DNA of 64,000 nt, taken from Arbacia lixula. Taxonomy: Eukaryota > Echinodermata > Echinoidea > Arbacioida > Arbaciidae. Under the pieces are notes generated by a model. That model did no database searches. It saw only the letters and a list, made by a program, of their open reading frames with translations, and was not told where the DNA came from. The stretch lies in contig OZ022581.1 in the NCBI GenBank assembly GCA_963669155.1, positions 18,989,480 to 19,053,479 on the forward strand, in the 5' to 3' direction. How positions within the stretch are numbered: position 1 is the first letter of the stretch; the number at the start of each line of letters is the position of its first letter. Shown one piece after another: positions 41,700 to 54,540 of this stretch. The position numbers and the translations under genes were made by a program.

Positions 41700-44116
41700 C
41701 AATGATTCTACGAAAGATTTTAAAGTCAGCTCCCAGTTGTGTTATCCCTGTTATCACTAACAGCAGTATATATTCCATGCGAAGGATCAGTTCACTACTC
41801 CAGGCAAATGTTCGATAATTTGATTCAGGATATAATAGATATTTGTAGCAGATTTGATATGCCTTTTTGTCTTGTTGTTGATTTTAATGCCAGAACAGGA
41901 GTCTTGGGGGATTTTATAGAAGTTGATGAGTTTTTAACAGATTTTACTGACTTGGCTAGTGATGAAAATGTTGATGTCCGTTCTGTATTGCAAGAAAGTG
42001 GACATTCTACACGAAAATGTAATATGGATGGTGAAGTAGATACAGTAATAATGGAAAGTAACTTATTGACATTTGTCAAAGTTTTGATTTCAAAGCTGGA
42101 ATGGTATATTTGGAGAGGATAAAAATACAATGTATAGGTCAATTATCTTGTTATAACAAAAATGCATATATGGTGGTTGTAGCACTGTCAACTATGCATT
42201 AGTTTCTTACACGCTTTTTGATCACATATGTGAGTTTTAGGTTGATACTTTTGATTAATGTTTCTCAGATGTACATTGCCCTCTAATTACCTTGCCACGA
42301 CCACACAAAGCTGAGACAGCGTGTGATAGCACTATTGGTTCTATTACAGCTGTCAACATTAGACCAGGTCACTCAGCATTTCGGTGGTCTCAAGATAAGG
42401 CTGAAGAATATATGCAAAATGTTGGTACGTCTCTTACCAATTTATCCGACGGTCTAAATTGTCTCAATAAGGATGTCAACATTGTGAGTGTTGATGTTTT
42501 TTGCTTAAAACTCAATACAGTTTTTGTCAAAGCTGCAACATACGCAGGTATGTGTTATTGGATTATTCCTTGCCAGACTGCTCACAAAAAGTGTGAAACA
42601 AATCAACCTTGGTTTGACCGTGAGTGCCAAATTGCTCGAAGGAAATATTTCACACTGGAAAATAGATTAAAGGGCAGGGCTGGTGCAGGTCCAGACTCTG
42701 GTGTCAGTCTTGACGATGAAAGGAAGACTTACAAAAAGTTGTTGAGATATAAGAGGAGATTATTTACAACGACGTTAAATAAAAGCTTTATACGTTCTTT
42801 GACGAAAAATAATCCCTCTGAATATTGGTCAATATTAAAGAAAGGTGAAAGAAAAGCTCCTATGAGTGATAAAGTTCCATTAAGTGGATCACTTTAAACT
42901 CCTTGGGAATAGAAATAATGTTCCAGTCTCAGATAGCTCACGGAGAATTCGCACATTCAGCCATTTTCAAACATCGCTGATTATGACAATGACATTTTGA
43001 ATATTCCAATTACTGTGGAAGAAACCTTGATGATCATTTAGAATTGAAAAATGGTGAGGCCTCTGGTATTGATTTAATGAGGAATGAATTTTTGAAAAAT
43101 TGCCCGTCTTCTGTCATTATTTTTTTCTCTGTTTAATGTAGAAAGTGAAGTAAACCCTTCTGATTGGTGTGTTGACTTTATATTCCAATATCTAAGAATA
43201 AGGGTGATGTTAAAAACCCTGACAACTATAGAGGTATAACCAAGTTAAGCTGTTTAGGGAAATTGTTCACTTCTATTCTTAACCATAGAATCACAGGATA
43301 TCCACAATTGGTGAGGAACAAGATGGTTTTCGTTCAGGTTACTCAACAACTGATCACGTACAGTATCTACACTGAAATGTACAGCGAATAAAAGCGTTTA
43401 TATTGTGCATTCATTGATTACAAAGAACCTTTTGATTTGGTCGATAGATCCTCCTTTTGGTTGAAAATGTTGGAATCAGCTGTAAATGGAAAAGTTTTCA
43501 CTGTTTTCAAAAACATATATGGTTATGCCAAATCTTGCGCAAGTGTAAAGGGGAACCGTCAGACTTCTTTTCATGCAACATAGGGGTACGGCAAGGAGAA
43601 AATCTGTCTCCGCTTTTATTTGCGTTGTTTTAAAACGATTTTGATAAACACATTGGCAGATTGTATAGCGGTCTCCATTCGTTATCTGCTTTGGTAGATG
43701 CATATGTAAATGAAGCGATCGAGAGGCTTTTTCTAGACTATTCTACTTATGCCGATGATACCCTCATTTCGCTGAAAATCCAAAGGGGCTTCAAATTGCA
43801 TTGCATGGAGTTGAGGAGTACTGCTTGAAATGGCAACTTCAAGTAAATACCAGTACAACAAAAATTGTAATTTCCTCAAGAGGAAAAGTGAGGAAGGTAC
43901 AATCATTCATTAAAGGAGAAGAGTTGGACATTGTTTGTGATTTTGTTTATTTAGGAGTGAAATTCAACTACAATAGCAGCTTCAAATTGAAATTTGCTGA
44001 TATCTTTAAACAGTACTGGAAAGCTTCAATATGGAGTTCCTGTAGTCAATTATAGAATGTTTAAAGGCCGATTGGAACTGGAAGAGTATTGTTTCTTAAT
44101 AGTAAAGATGATACTA
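41700..44116 (+). mobile_element. Decayed non-LTR retrotransposon (LINE), 5' segment
   Basis: 41739-42122 resembles the end of an AP-type endonuclease (CLVVDFNARTG). 42292-42897 is the linker before the reverse transcriptase (NQPWFDRECQIARRKY, YWSILKK). Reverse-transcriptase pieces follow, with YADDTLI at about 43749 and a thumb-like stretch at 43801-44055 (CLKWQLQVNTSTTK, VYLGVKFNYN). Several stops and shifts show that it is dead. It is 5'-truncated against a full element and is cut at 44116 by a Tc1 insertion. Clade not assigned; a CR1/Jockey-group relative is a guess. Confidence 0.85.
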
Positions 44117-44427
44117 CACTGTTGGTCATAAAGGTGGAATAAAATATTTTTGAATAAAAATCGACAGTTTCGTTGGTATTTGAAAGGCTACGCGTATACA
44201 AAATGGTAATTGAGTGATTACATAATGTTTCCCCATTACACAGGTGACATTATAACATGAGAAATTTGGATTACGTAATAAATTCTTTTGTTGTAGACTA
44301 TAAAAGCCTATGCATATGATATTCTGTCCCTTTCCCTGATTTATTAGCACTGTGTATAAGAAGGTTGCATTTTTTCGAGTTCCTTGTACCGTTTGAAATA
44401 AAAATCGGTAGAGACGTTCCCTGGACT

Positions 44428-45297
44428 ATGCCTGGTCCAACGGCAACAGCAATACGCGAAAGAGTGGTAGCACTGCGACAGGAGGGCTACAAGCAGACTG
44501 ATATCGCAGAATAGGGATATCACAGAGTGCAGTCTCTAAGATCCTGAAACGTCAACGTGAGGCGGGGAATGTGCGGCCACGGAAATCTCCAGGACGTCCC
44601 AGATTGACCACAAGAAGAGATGATCGCCAACTGTTGAATTTCAGCCGCAGAAACCGGAAATTGCCCACGAGCCGTCTTCGTCGCTTGTGGAGGAGATATC
44701 ATGGGATCAACGTTTCCCGGTCAACCGTTAATCGCAGATTGCTCCAACATGGTTACCGAGCACGACGGTTGACCAAATGTCCACGCCTGTCTGTTCGCCA
44801 CAGAGTAGCTCGTCTTCTTTGGGCTAGGGAGCACAGAAGGCTTTCATCCAGGACATTGGCAACATGTGGTCTTCACGGACGAGAGCCGGTTCATCCTTGA
44901 CCGAAAGGATGGGAGACAACGAGTTCGTCGATTAGCCGGGGAAAACCTTCGCGATGAATGTATCCACGAGACGACTCAAGGCGGAGGCGGCTCAGTGATG
45001 ATATGGGCCGGCATCCATTATGGAGGGAAAACGCCACTGGTGGTTCCGGACGGAAACGTCAACGCCGCCGCCTACAGGGATATCTTGGAGTTCCACTGTC
45101 TTCCATATGCAAGACGAGTGTATGGGCACAATTTCCGACTGCAGGATGACAACGCTAGACCGCACAGGGCCGCTGCAGTAAGGGAATTCCTGGAGGCAGA
45201 GGGCGTCGTACAGTTGCCATGGCCAGCTTGTTCGCCGGATATGAACCCCATAGAGCATGCATGGGATGCCCTAGGCCGAGCCATCAACGACAGAGAG
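44428..45297 (+). pseudogene. Tc1-like transposase, N-terminal and most of catalytic part
   Basis: ATG at 44428 (MPGPTATAIRERVVALRQEG). Helix-turn-helix DNA-binding region with GRPRLTTRRDDR, then catalytic FTDESRF, QDDNARPHRAA and SPDMNPIEHAWD. There are 34 residues between the second Asp and the Glu, i.e. DD34E. Two apparent frameshifts: near 44511 (...TDIAE then GISQS) and between about 44840 and 44866, just before VVFTDESRF. The ORF is then interrupted after ...INDRE by the 8.76-kb insertion. Confidence 0.92.
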
Positions 45298-45329
45298 CCC
45301 TGATAGCAGAGACTGGTAAAAATCACGTC

Positions 45330-46060
45330 AATTTTACGTCTTTTGGAAGTCGTGTCTTACGTCTTTATGACGTCATATACATGACGTCTTAAAGACGCGA
45401 CTTTGCAACAGCTCACGACGTCAAAAAAGACGTCATATTTTTACGTCATTTTGACGTCGTTTCGGTTAAAATACGACGTTTTTAAGACGTCTTTTAAACA
45501 CGAAAATGCTGTTTAAATGACCGAAAACTGGTAAATATCACGTCTTAATTACATCTTTTTTACGTCGTGTCTCACGTCATTATGACGTCACATAATGTCG
45601 TCTTTACGACATCGTAAAATGACGTCTTAAAGACGCGACTTTGCAACAGCACACGACGTCAAATAAGACGTCATATTTTGACGTCATTGTGACGTCACAT
45701 AATGTCGTCTTTACAACATCGTAAAATGACGTCTTAACGACGTCACAAAATGACGTCGTAAAGACGCGACTTTGCAACAGCACACGACGTCAAATAAGAC
45801 GTCATATTTTGACGTCATTGTGACGTCACATAATGTCGTCTTTACAACATCGTAAAATGACGTCTTAACGATGTCATAAAATGACGTCTTAAGGACGTCA
45901 CAAAATGACGTCGTAAAGACGCGACTTTGCAACAGCACACGACGTCAAATAAGACGTCACATTTTCACGTCATTATGACGTCACATAATGACGTTTTTAC
46001 GACATTATAAAATGACGTCTTAGTCACGTCTTAAAGACGTCATTGACGTAATGTTTATGA
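45330..46060. repeat. Left GACGTC palindrome array
   Basis: Imperfect units with gcgactttgcaacagc recurring at about 45396, 45635, 45766 and 45920, separated by short runs of GACGTC/TGACGTCA text. Weak ORFs here on the minus strand are repeat artefacts. Confidence 0.9.
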
Positions 46061-46928
46061 CCTGTATGAAAAAAATTATAATGGAGTGATATAATCTCAC
46101 ATGACTAATCATACATACACACATGCACATACATGTATTACACATATCCTAACCTTACTATACTCTAACCCTATCCTATCCTATTCCTATCCTATGCCTA
46201 TCCTGACCATCAGCACACTCACTTTATATAGTAGTCCGGTAATATGGATCACAAAATATTGGTTAGTACAACTAAAGATTAATATTTTGTTGTAATTATT
46301 GTTGTCTGCACTCAATTTGGTGGCATTTCCTTTTTAATGTCTAAACTTCAAAACATTTACTGAAATGTATGCTTAAATATTCCTTTTGTCTAGTTATATG
46401 ACAATTAATCTATTCAAAAGTACAAAAATATGACACAAGTCAATACCCCTATTGCAGGCATGAATATTCATTAGCCTCTCAGCTGTTTTTCAAGTTTTTC
46501 AAGTTTTCCATGCACATGTAGATAACATACTGCGCCAGTTGGGTGAACAGTAATTGCTTTAAGTGAAAGTAATCAACTACTGGTATAAATTCAGGTTAGG
46601 CTTAGGATTAGACCGAGATAGGATGGGATTAGGATTAGTTGGTCTTTTAAAGACGTCATAATGACGTGAATATTACATCATATTGCGGTCATGCAACAAG
46701 TAGAGATGTGTTGGTCATTTAAACACATCATATTGAGATTTTAACATTGGCGTTGATATGATGACATTTAAATAATGACATAAACCTTACATTATACTAT
46801 GGTCATACAAGAAGTCAGTATTTATTGGTCATGGGAATAAATCTTATCGACATCGTAATATTGACGTAAACTTAGAAAGGCGCTAAATTTATTTCTGTTT
46901 AGTTGGAGAAAATTAGTGTTTTTGAATT

Positions 46929-46960
<32 letters not shown>

Positions 46961-49790
46961 GTCTCTGTTTATTGATCAAATGTATTTCTTAGGTAGAAGA
47001 GTAATCTCTATAGGTCATAAAAATGCAATTTAGAAGAATTCTGCATAGCATGTATTTTACATAAATTTTCATATCTTATCAATCTTTATAATTTAGCAAT
47101 ATTTAGTAACACTATTCAACCTGTACATGGGTATACTGAATACAGCAATTCGAAGACGTGAAATGTTATGTTCATCGATATCATTTACTTCAGTTGAATG
47201 TAGATGTAGAGTACAGGTTGACAAGCAATAAATATTACAACATTGACAAATCAATGGGTGCAGATCCATGATGTCATAATATTCATTAGGGGTACCATAA
47301 ACTGTTGTAAAGGCAGCTCAATAGAGCAGAATGTCACTTTTTGTCAGATAGCTGTGCTGGACGCATGGTGCACAACAGTGGAACGTGTAGACTGATAGTG
47401 ATTTAATGGTTGGTGCAGTCAATTCATGTGTGGCTCACAATCACTTTCTGGAGCAGATGCGTGTTTACCCTGTTCTACACTGGGGACCACCATGGTCCCA
47501 TCCATAATGTGATTTGCTACATCGTTTCACATTGTTTTTATGTGAGCTTTTATCTTCTCCTTCACATCTTCGGTTCTAATGACCACTTCTCTTTTCCAGT
47601 CTGGGTTGCTGCTGTTTGACCTAACAGACTTAATGATGTTGGTTCCTTTTCTCTCCAGTGCAAAGATGCTGTGAAATGCGGCTGAACACACTTCAACTCC
47701 TCCCCCACTCTGCGTTCGGTATCTGCATCAGAAAAGGGAGGGGGTGGGGGTGGAAATAAGAAAGAAAATAACTCTACTGCAATGAAAAGAGCAATTATAA
47801 AGAAAAAAAGAAAACATGAGAAAGACATCACCCATTAAAAAGAAAAGAAAAAAATCACTGTAAGAAGACTGAAATGTTTAAGCAATCAGTACATAATTTG
47901 AAAATATTAAGTCATGCATGAAAAGGGTAACCTAGCTGGCAATTAAAATGCAACAATTGATTTTCTTTTACAAAACACAGATCCTGCTCGCCACATGCCC
48001 TATGAGCTTTCTTGAGCGATGTCTCTCATTACTTATGAATAGATGGTGTCACGATTGCAGGTCTATAGTTCACCATGCATTTTCCAGCCCATGTCTGTGT
48101 ATGAATTTGCCAATGCAGATCACCTTATACTTGTCCACAACTATGTCTCGTTTTTTATGGTTTTGTTCATGAATTAGCAGCTTAAATTCCACAGAATTCG
48201 ATAAAGGTTAGGATCAGGACTAGATTAGGGTCATGGTATGGGAAAGGTAGGGTTCAGTGAGGTTAATATGTGATTTAAAACCAATTTTATGGCGCAAAAT
48301 TTGCAAAACCTAACGTTTGTTCTTTCATCTCAGCTACCACACAGGTTTCAATGGCTTTTCAATAAGCGCGCACAACCTCAGTAGTACCCGTGTCCTATTA
48401 AGTATAAATTCCCTAAGAAAAGTATAAATTATGCATTAGTGGAAGATTTTAAAAAGAAAAATCCATTCATTTCTTTTCTAATACTTACATAGAATGTGGG
48501 AATGTAGCTACATTCTCTTTTGGGCTTGTCAGATCCTTGGCAACGTATGACTACATGTAGGCTGCCTTAGAATGATGCTTAGAATGGTGCTGCTATGAAC
48601 GCATCTTGACGCTCTTGGTTGGAATCCTTAAAGAACTCAGGAAAATGTCACAATGTCCCACTTGTCAAGGATTGCTGCTTTGCACATGTTGCAATAGCTG
48701 TGTGATGGATGACAGCATCCGACGGCTGGCCGTTAACTGGAATTTGAATAAAACACAACAAATTATAATTACCAAAATACAGCAAAAGCATTCATGATCC
48801 TAGTTAGAGCAAATTTACTTTTGTAACCCCCGGGACTACTCCTGCACAGCGAGAGCACCCTGAGGGCTCGCCATCATTCAGACTACTGTGTAATCGACCT
48901 GTGCATATGAATAAATTACTCATGTGCAATACATTTATCACATATGAATGACTATGCAGCTCGCTCACTGCGTCAGCGGGCTGGTTGCAGTAAAGTAAGA
49001 TGTTGTTATTGACAAGGTAGGCCCTACTACGCACAGTTTACAGTTGCGGGTATTGCAGAATACTAATTGAACTATAATGCATCTTTGCTTGATTAATTTA
49101 ATCAATTCTATTCTCTCCAACATCTATTTCGCATTTAAGTCAACAAACAACTAATGAAATATAGGCCAGCATTAGCAACAGTTGTGACAGTAACACAGAC
49201 AGTACGTGTATTTCACAATCCCAACACCAAATTACACACATGGGACTGACAAATTATGCCAATGAACTCACCCTTACTACTGTTTCACTTCGGACTTCTT
49301 TCATTCAGTCTTTTCCTGGGGATTTTGATATATCAGCAAGCTCTGAAGTCTTTCAAGCCATGATGACGTCGCAAGAACATAAGGACCAGGTATTTGAGAC
49401 GTGAGACAATCTATGCGCGCTCCTAGCTTGACACCGGCGACTACATCGCTACATGTAGTAATATGAGCAGCGACTAAATTAGGGTGGATGATGGTATGTC
49501 CGAAGGGTCAAATCAAAGAGGGGGTTATAAAATAATGTTACATCATATTTTATTAATTTGTTTGTAAAGACGTTACATCTCTACTTGTATCCCTACGTAT
49601 GTTTATTTGGGCTTTCATTTTTTTTTCTCCTCATGTTTGTATTTTGTATGTTACGTTTTTAAAAGGTTGACTGCATGTATACATGTGTTTTTTCTTATGC
49701 GAAATGAATTAAATAAAGACGTCGTAATGTAGTCGTCTGTACGACGTATGACAAATTTATGACCAATTTAGACCGTCTTAAAGACGTCAT
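46061..49790. other. Unique core of the GACGTC element
   Basis: 3.7 kb with few palindromes. It holds an (AT)n microsatellite at about 46929-46960 and short ORFs (for example 47410-47619 +, 47562-47831 -, 48606-48797 +) with no recognised motif. I find no transposase, no RNA gene and no CRISPR-like spacing. Confidence 0.6.
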
Positions 49791-49802
49791 TCCGCTATCA
49801 GG
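49791..49802. repeat. Internal copy of the element's right terminus
   Basis: gacgtcattccgctatcagg closely matches the real right end (gacgtcagtctgctatcagg). No matching left terminus is seen after it. Confidence 0.7.
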
Positions 49803-50066
49803 TTTAAAGAAACGTCGATGTCCCATTTGTAAAAGTCATAAAACTCGGCAGGATCGAATCACATGTGTAATATCGATGACCTATGTGAAATATCAGTGAA
49901 ACATGGTCCTCATGCATATAGCTTCAACGGTCTCTAGGCTATAGGTCTGAGACAACGGCCAGCGCATAAAACCTCAAAATCTAGCGATTGCCATAATTTT
50001 GCTTTAAGTTCTATTATTTGAGGGAAATTCCTGATGTGGTATCTACTTGCATTTACCATGGTTTGT

Positions 50067-50070
<4 letters not shown>

Positions 50071-50098
<28 letters not shown>

Positions 50099-50101
50099 AA
50101 A
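50071..50101 (+). repeat. C-run followed by A-run
   Basis: About 10 C followed by about 21 A, inside the GACGTC element. Could be a relic of a retroposed poly-A tail, but no body was recognised. Confidence 0.6.
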
Positions 50102-50389
50102 TGACATGCAACATGGACATACTGTTTTTAAATAGGCGTTATTTTGCCACCATTTTGTCATTGATCATTTAATGGTCTTATAACACGGACACATTTTGGG
50201 AATGAAAGGCGTAAATTTTTATGACAGATGACAGATTAAGATCATTTTCGTAACATATATAGTGGTGAAAAATTAATGTAAGATTTTGGGATAATTCTTA
50301 TAAAACGTCATCACATCTTCATAATCATAATATGGTTGCGCTAATAAGTGAAATTTTACTGTCATTTTTATATGTCGTATTTATATTCT

Positions 50390-53300
50390 GCTCGTACAAT
50401 ACCTGATTTTTTTTTATCATTCAAAGACGTCATTATATCGTCGCACCATAGTCATGATATGGTCGTTCAACAAATTGGATTTTTTTTTCATTTATATAAG
50501 TCATTATGACGTCATAACTTAGTCATAATATTCATGGAAAAAGAGGGTTGTCTCTGGTTACTGTTCGACTTCATTATGATGTCGTATGAAAGTCAGATTT
50601 TTAAGAGATTTGTTTGATCATTTATAGAAATCATTTTTACATCATAATTTAGTCATTATATATGGTCGTGCATATTAAAAGTGGGATGTTTTTGGTCATA
50701 GACGTCATCATGATATCGTATACGAGTCAGATTCTGTTCCGTATACAGTGTAATAAGATTTGGTCATTTATAACGTCGCAATTTAGTCATGATATGGTTA
50801 TGCAAAAAGTGAGATGTTTCTGGTCACTGTTAGACGTCATTATGATGTCGCATGAAAGTCAGATTCTGGTCATACAAAAGAGAGTTGTTTGATCATTTAA
50901 AGACGGAGTTTCAGTGACGTCGTAACACAGTCATAATATGGTCGGGCAAAAAAGAGTAAGATTTGGGGTCATTTAAAGACGTAATTTTGACGTATAGTCA
51001 GATTCTGGTCTTACGATAAGAGATGTGTTTGATCATTTAAAGACGTCATTTTGATGTCGTAACGTAGTCACAATAAAGTCGTGCAAAGAAGCAAGATTTT
51101 GGTTCATTTAAAGACGTAATTATGACGTTGCACTTGAGTCAGATTCTGGTCGTACAATAAGATATTTCTTTGTTCATCTAAAGACGTCAACATTGCGTCT
51201 TAAAATAGTCCAAATGTGGTCGTGCAAAAAGTGAGATTTTTGGGTCATTTGTAGACGTCAGTATGACGTCGTATTTAAGTCAGATTTTGGTCGTACAATA
51301 CATGATTTGTTTGGTACGTCATTCAAAGACGTCATTATGATGTCGTTATATATTCATGATATGGTCATGCAGGAAGTGGGATACGTCATTAAGATGTCGA
51401 TCGAATGAAACTCAGATTCTGCATGGTCATACAATGAAAAATTTTGATCATTTAAAGACGTAATTTTGACGTCGTAATACAGTCATAATATGGTCGGGCA
51501 AAAAAGAGTAAGATTTAGGGTTATTTAAAGACGTCCTTCTGACGTATTATAGTCAGATTCTTGTCTATAGATAAGAGATGTCTTTGATCATTTAAAGACG
51601 TCATTTTGATGTTGTAACGTAGTCATAATAAAGACGTGCAAAGAAGTAAGATTTTGGTTCATTTAAAGACGAAATTATGACGTTACATTTGAGTCAGATT
51701 CTGGTTGTACAAAAGGGGATTCTTTGGTCATCTAAAGACGTCAACATGGCGTCGTAAAATAGTCAAAATGTGGTCGTGCAAACAGTGAGATTTTTGGATG
51801 ATTTGTAGACGTCAATATGACGTCGTATCTAAGTCAGATTCTGGTCGTACAGTACATGATTTGTTTGGTCATTCAAAGACGTTACTATGATGTCGTTATA
51901 TAGTCATGAATATGGTCACGCAGAAAGTGGGATACGTCTTTAAGATGTCGATCGAATGAAAGTCAGATTCTGGTCATACAATGAAAAATTTGATCATTTA
52001 AAGACGTAATTTTGACGTCGCAACACAGTCATAATATGGTCGGGCAGAAAAAGTAAGATTTGGGGTCATTTAAAGACGTCATTCTGACGTTGTATTATAG
52101 TCAGATTCTGGTCGTACGATAAGAGATTTTTTTGGTCATTTAAAGACGCCATTTTAATGTCGTAACGTATTCATAATAAAGTCATGCAAAGAAGTACGAT
52201 TTTGGTTCATTTAAAGACGTAATTATGACGTCGCATTAAAGTCAGATTCTGGTCGTACAATAAGAGATTTCTTTGGTCATCTAAAGACGTCAACATGGCG
52301 TCGTAAGATAGTCAAAAAATGGTCGTGCAAAAAGTGAGATTTTGGGGTCATTTGTAGACGTCAATATGACGTCGTATTTAAGTCAGATTCTGGTCGTACA
52401 ATACATGATTTGTTTGATACGTCATTCAAAGACGTCATTATGATGTCGTTATATAATCATGATATGGTCATGCAGGAAGTACGTGGGATACGTCATTAAG
52501 ATGTCGATCGAATGAAACTCAGATTCTGGTCATACAATGAAAATCTTTGATCATTTAAAGACGTACTTTGACGTCGTACCACGGTCATAATATGGTCGGG
52601 CAAAAAAGAGTTAGATTTAGGGTTATTCAAAGACGTCATTCTGACGTTGTATTATAGTCAGATTCTGGTCTAAAGATAAGAGATGTGTTTGATCATTTGA
52701 AGACGTCATTTTGATGTCGTAACGTAGTCATAATAAAGTCGTGCTTAGAAGTACGATTTTGGTTCATTTAAAGACGTAATTATGACGTTACATTTAAGTC
52801 AGATTCTGGTCGTACAATGAGAGATTTCTTTGGTCATCTAAAGACGTCAACATGGCGTCGTAAAATAGTAAAAAAATGGTCGTGCAAAAAGTGAGATTTT
52901 GGGGTCATTTGTAGACGTCAATATGACGTCGTATTTAAGTCAGATTCTGGTCGTACAATACATGATTTGTTTGATACGTCATTCAAAGACGTTATTATGA
53001 TGTCGTTATATAATCATGATATGGTCATGCAGGAAGTACGTGGGATACGTCATTAAGATGTCGATCGAATGAAACTCAGATTCTGGTCATACAATGAAAA
53101 TCTTTGATCATTTAAAGACGTACTTTGACGTCGTACCACGGTCATAATATGGTCGGGCAAAAAAGAGTTAGATTTAGGGTTATTCAAAGACGTCATTCTG
53201 ACGTTGTATTATAGTCAGATTCTGGTCTAAAGATAAGAGATGTGTTTGATCATTTGAAGACGTCATTTTGATGTCGTAACGTAGTCATAATAAAGACGTG

Positions 53301-53990
53301 CATAGAAGTACGATTTTGGTTCATTTAAAGACGTAATTATGACGTTACATTTAAGTCAGATTCTGGTCGTACAATGAGAGATTTCTTTGGTCATCTAAAG
53401 ACGTCAACATGGCGTCGTAAAATAGTCAAAAAATGGTCGTGCAAAAAGTGAGATTTTGGGGTCGTTTGTAGACGTCAATATGACGTCGTATTTAAGTCAG
53501 ATTCTGGTCGTACAATACATGATCTGTTTGGTCATTCAAAGACGTCATTATGATGGCGTTATATGGTCATGATATGGTCATGCAGAAAGTGGATACGTCT
53601 TTTAAGATGTCGATCGAATGAAAGTCAGATTCTGGTCATACAATGAAAAATTTGATCATTTAAAGACGTAATTTTGACGCCGTATTATAGTCAGATTCTG
53701 GTCGTGCGATTAGAGATTTGTTTGGTCATTTCAAGACGTGAACATGACGTCGTAAAATAGTCGTAATATTGTTGTTAAAAAGTGGGATTTGTTAGGTCAT
53801 TTTATGACGTCATTATGACGTCGTAACATAGTCATCAACTGGTCGTGCAAAAGTGGGATTTGTTTGGTCATTTAAAGAGGTAATTATGACGTCGTTACAC
53901 AGTCATAATATGGTCAGGCAAAAATGTAAGATTTTTTGGTCATTTATTGACGTCATTATGACGTCATAATATGGTCGCCTTTACGACGTA
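50390..53990. repeat. Right GACGTC array with a higher-order repeat of about 555 bp
   Basis: The phrase acatgattt-tttg recurs at about 51301, 51855, 52404, 52961 and 53518 (spacing 549-557). Each period contains several sub-units of about 70-100 bp of the type gtcagattctggtcgtacaa, then cattt-aagacgt, then gtcgt, then agtcataatatggtcg. The third and fourth periods are nearly identical. Confidence 0.93.
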
Positions 53991-54053
53991 CGACGTGTTG
54001 ACGAGTTTATGACATATACACGACGTCTTTACGACGTCAGTCTGCTATCAGGG

Positions 54054-54205
54054 AGGTCATTCCTCAAAATCTGCAGGAGTTGGCAGATGCTCTGAGGGAA
54101 GAATGGGACGCTATGCCTGTTGACGTCATCAACAAGCTAGTGGACAGCATGCCACGACGTCTGCATGCGCTGGTTCGTGCCAGGGGTGGACATACCCGAT
54201 ACTAG
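54054..54205 (+). pseudogene. Tc1-like transposase, C-terminal end
   Basis: Resumes as VIPQNLQELADALREEWDAM and ends in ARGGHTRY before TAG at 54203-54205. Together with the part at 45297 it restores the DRE-VIPQ order expected of the family, proving that the intervening DNA was inserted. Confidence 0.9.
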
Positions 54206-54540
54206 TGACTGAGTAAGAACAATGACTCAAGTTTGATGCAAATTTGTCCATGAAATCACAAAAAAGAAGTCATCTGGAAAACTGAGAGAGATTGAAAATA
54301 AATATCTCATGATCCTTTAATTTACTGTATATTGTCGTCATTGTTGTTCTGTGCTCATGACATCCATCGCTTATAGGACATAAACTTGTAAAATATCACT
54401 GTCAAACGTGTGTAAAAGGCAGAATAATAAAGTAAAGTTGTTATCATGCACCATAAATGCCATATTCAAATCATGTGGTAATAATTACGCTGTGAAAATT
54501 TGGTGAAAAAAAATATTCCACCTTTATGACCAACAGTGTA

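Larger units (their letters stand above)
45298..54053. mobile_element. GACGTC-rich DNA element of unassigned family (8.76 kb)
   Basis: Perfect 13-bp TIRs: ccctgatagcaga at 45298 and tctgctatcaggg ending at 54053. It is flanked by AG on both sides (45296-45297, 54054-54055), a 2-bp target duplication inside the Tc1 transposase. Left subterminal zone (45330-46060) and right zone (about 50390-54040) are arrays of GACGTC, many within TGACGTCA. No transposase ORF seen, so non-autonomous. TIR plus 2-bp duplication plus subterminal arrays recall EnSpm/CACTA elements, but the ends do not begin CACTA; the class is inference. Confidence 0.85.
44117..54538 (+). mobile_element. Tc1/mariner element (Tc1-like, DD34E) with large internal insertion
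   Basis: TIR cactgttggtcataaaggtg at 44117 is matched by its complement ending at 54538. TA dinucleotides flank both ends (44115-44116, 54539-54540), the target duplication expected for Tc1/mariner. Without the 45298-54055 insertion and AG duplicate the element is about 1.66 kb, normal for the family. Confidence 0.92.

Noticed and set aside
45711-45938. Minus-strand open frame with repeated TSFYDVVKT-like text
   Set aside because: Translation of the GACGTC array; periodicity comes from the DNA repeat.
45330-53990. CRISPR array
   Set aside because: Repeats are variable in length and sequence, spacers are themselves related, no cas genes, and the host is eukaryotic.
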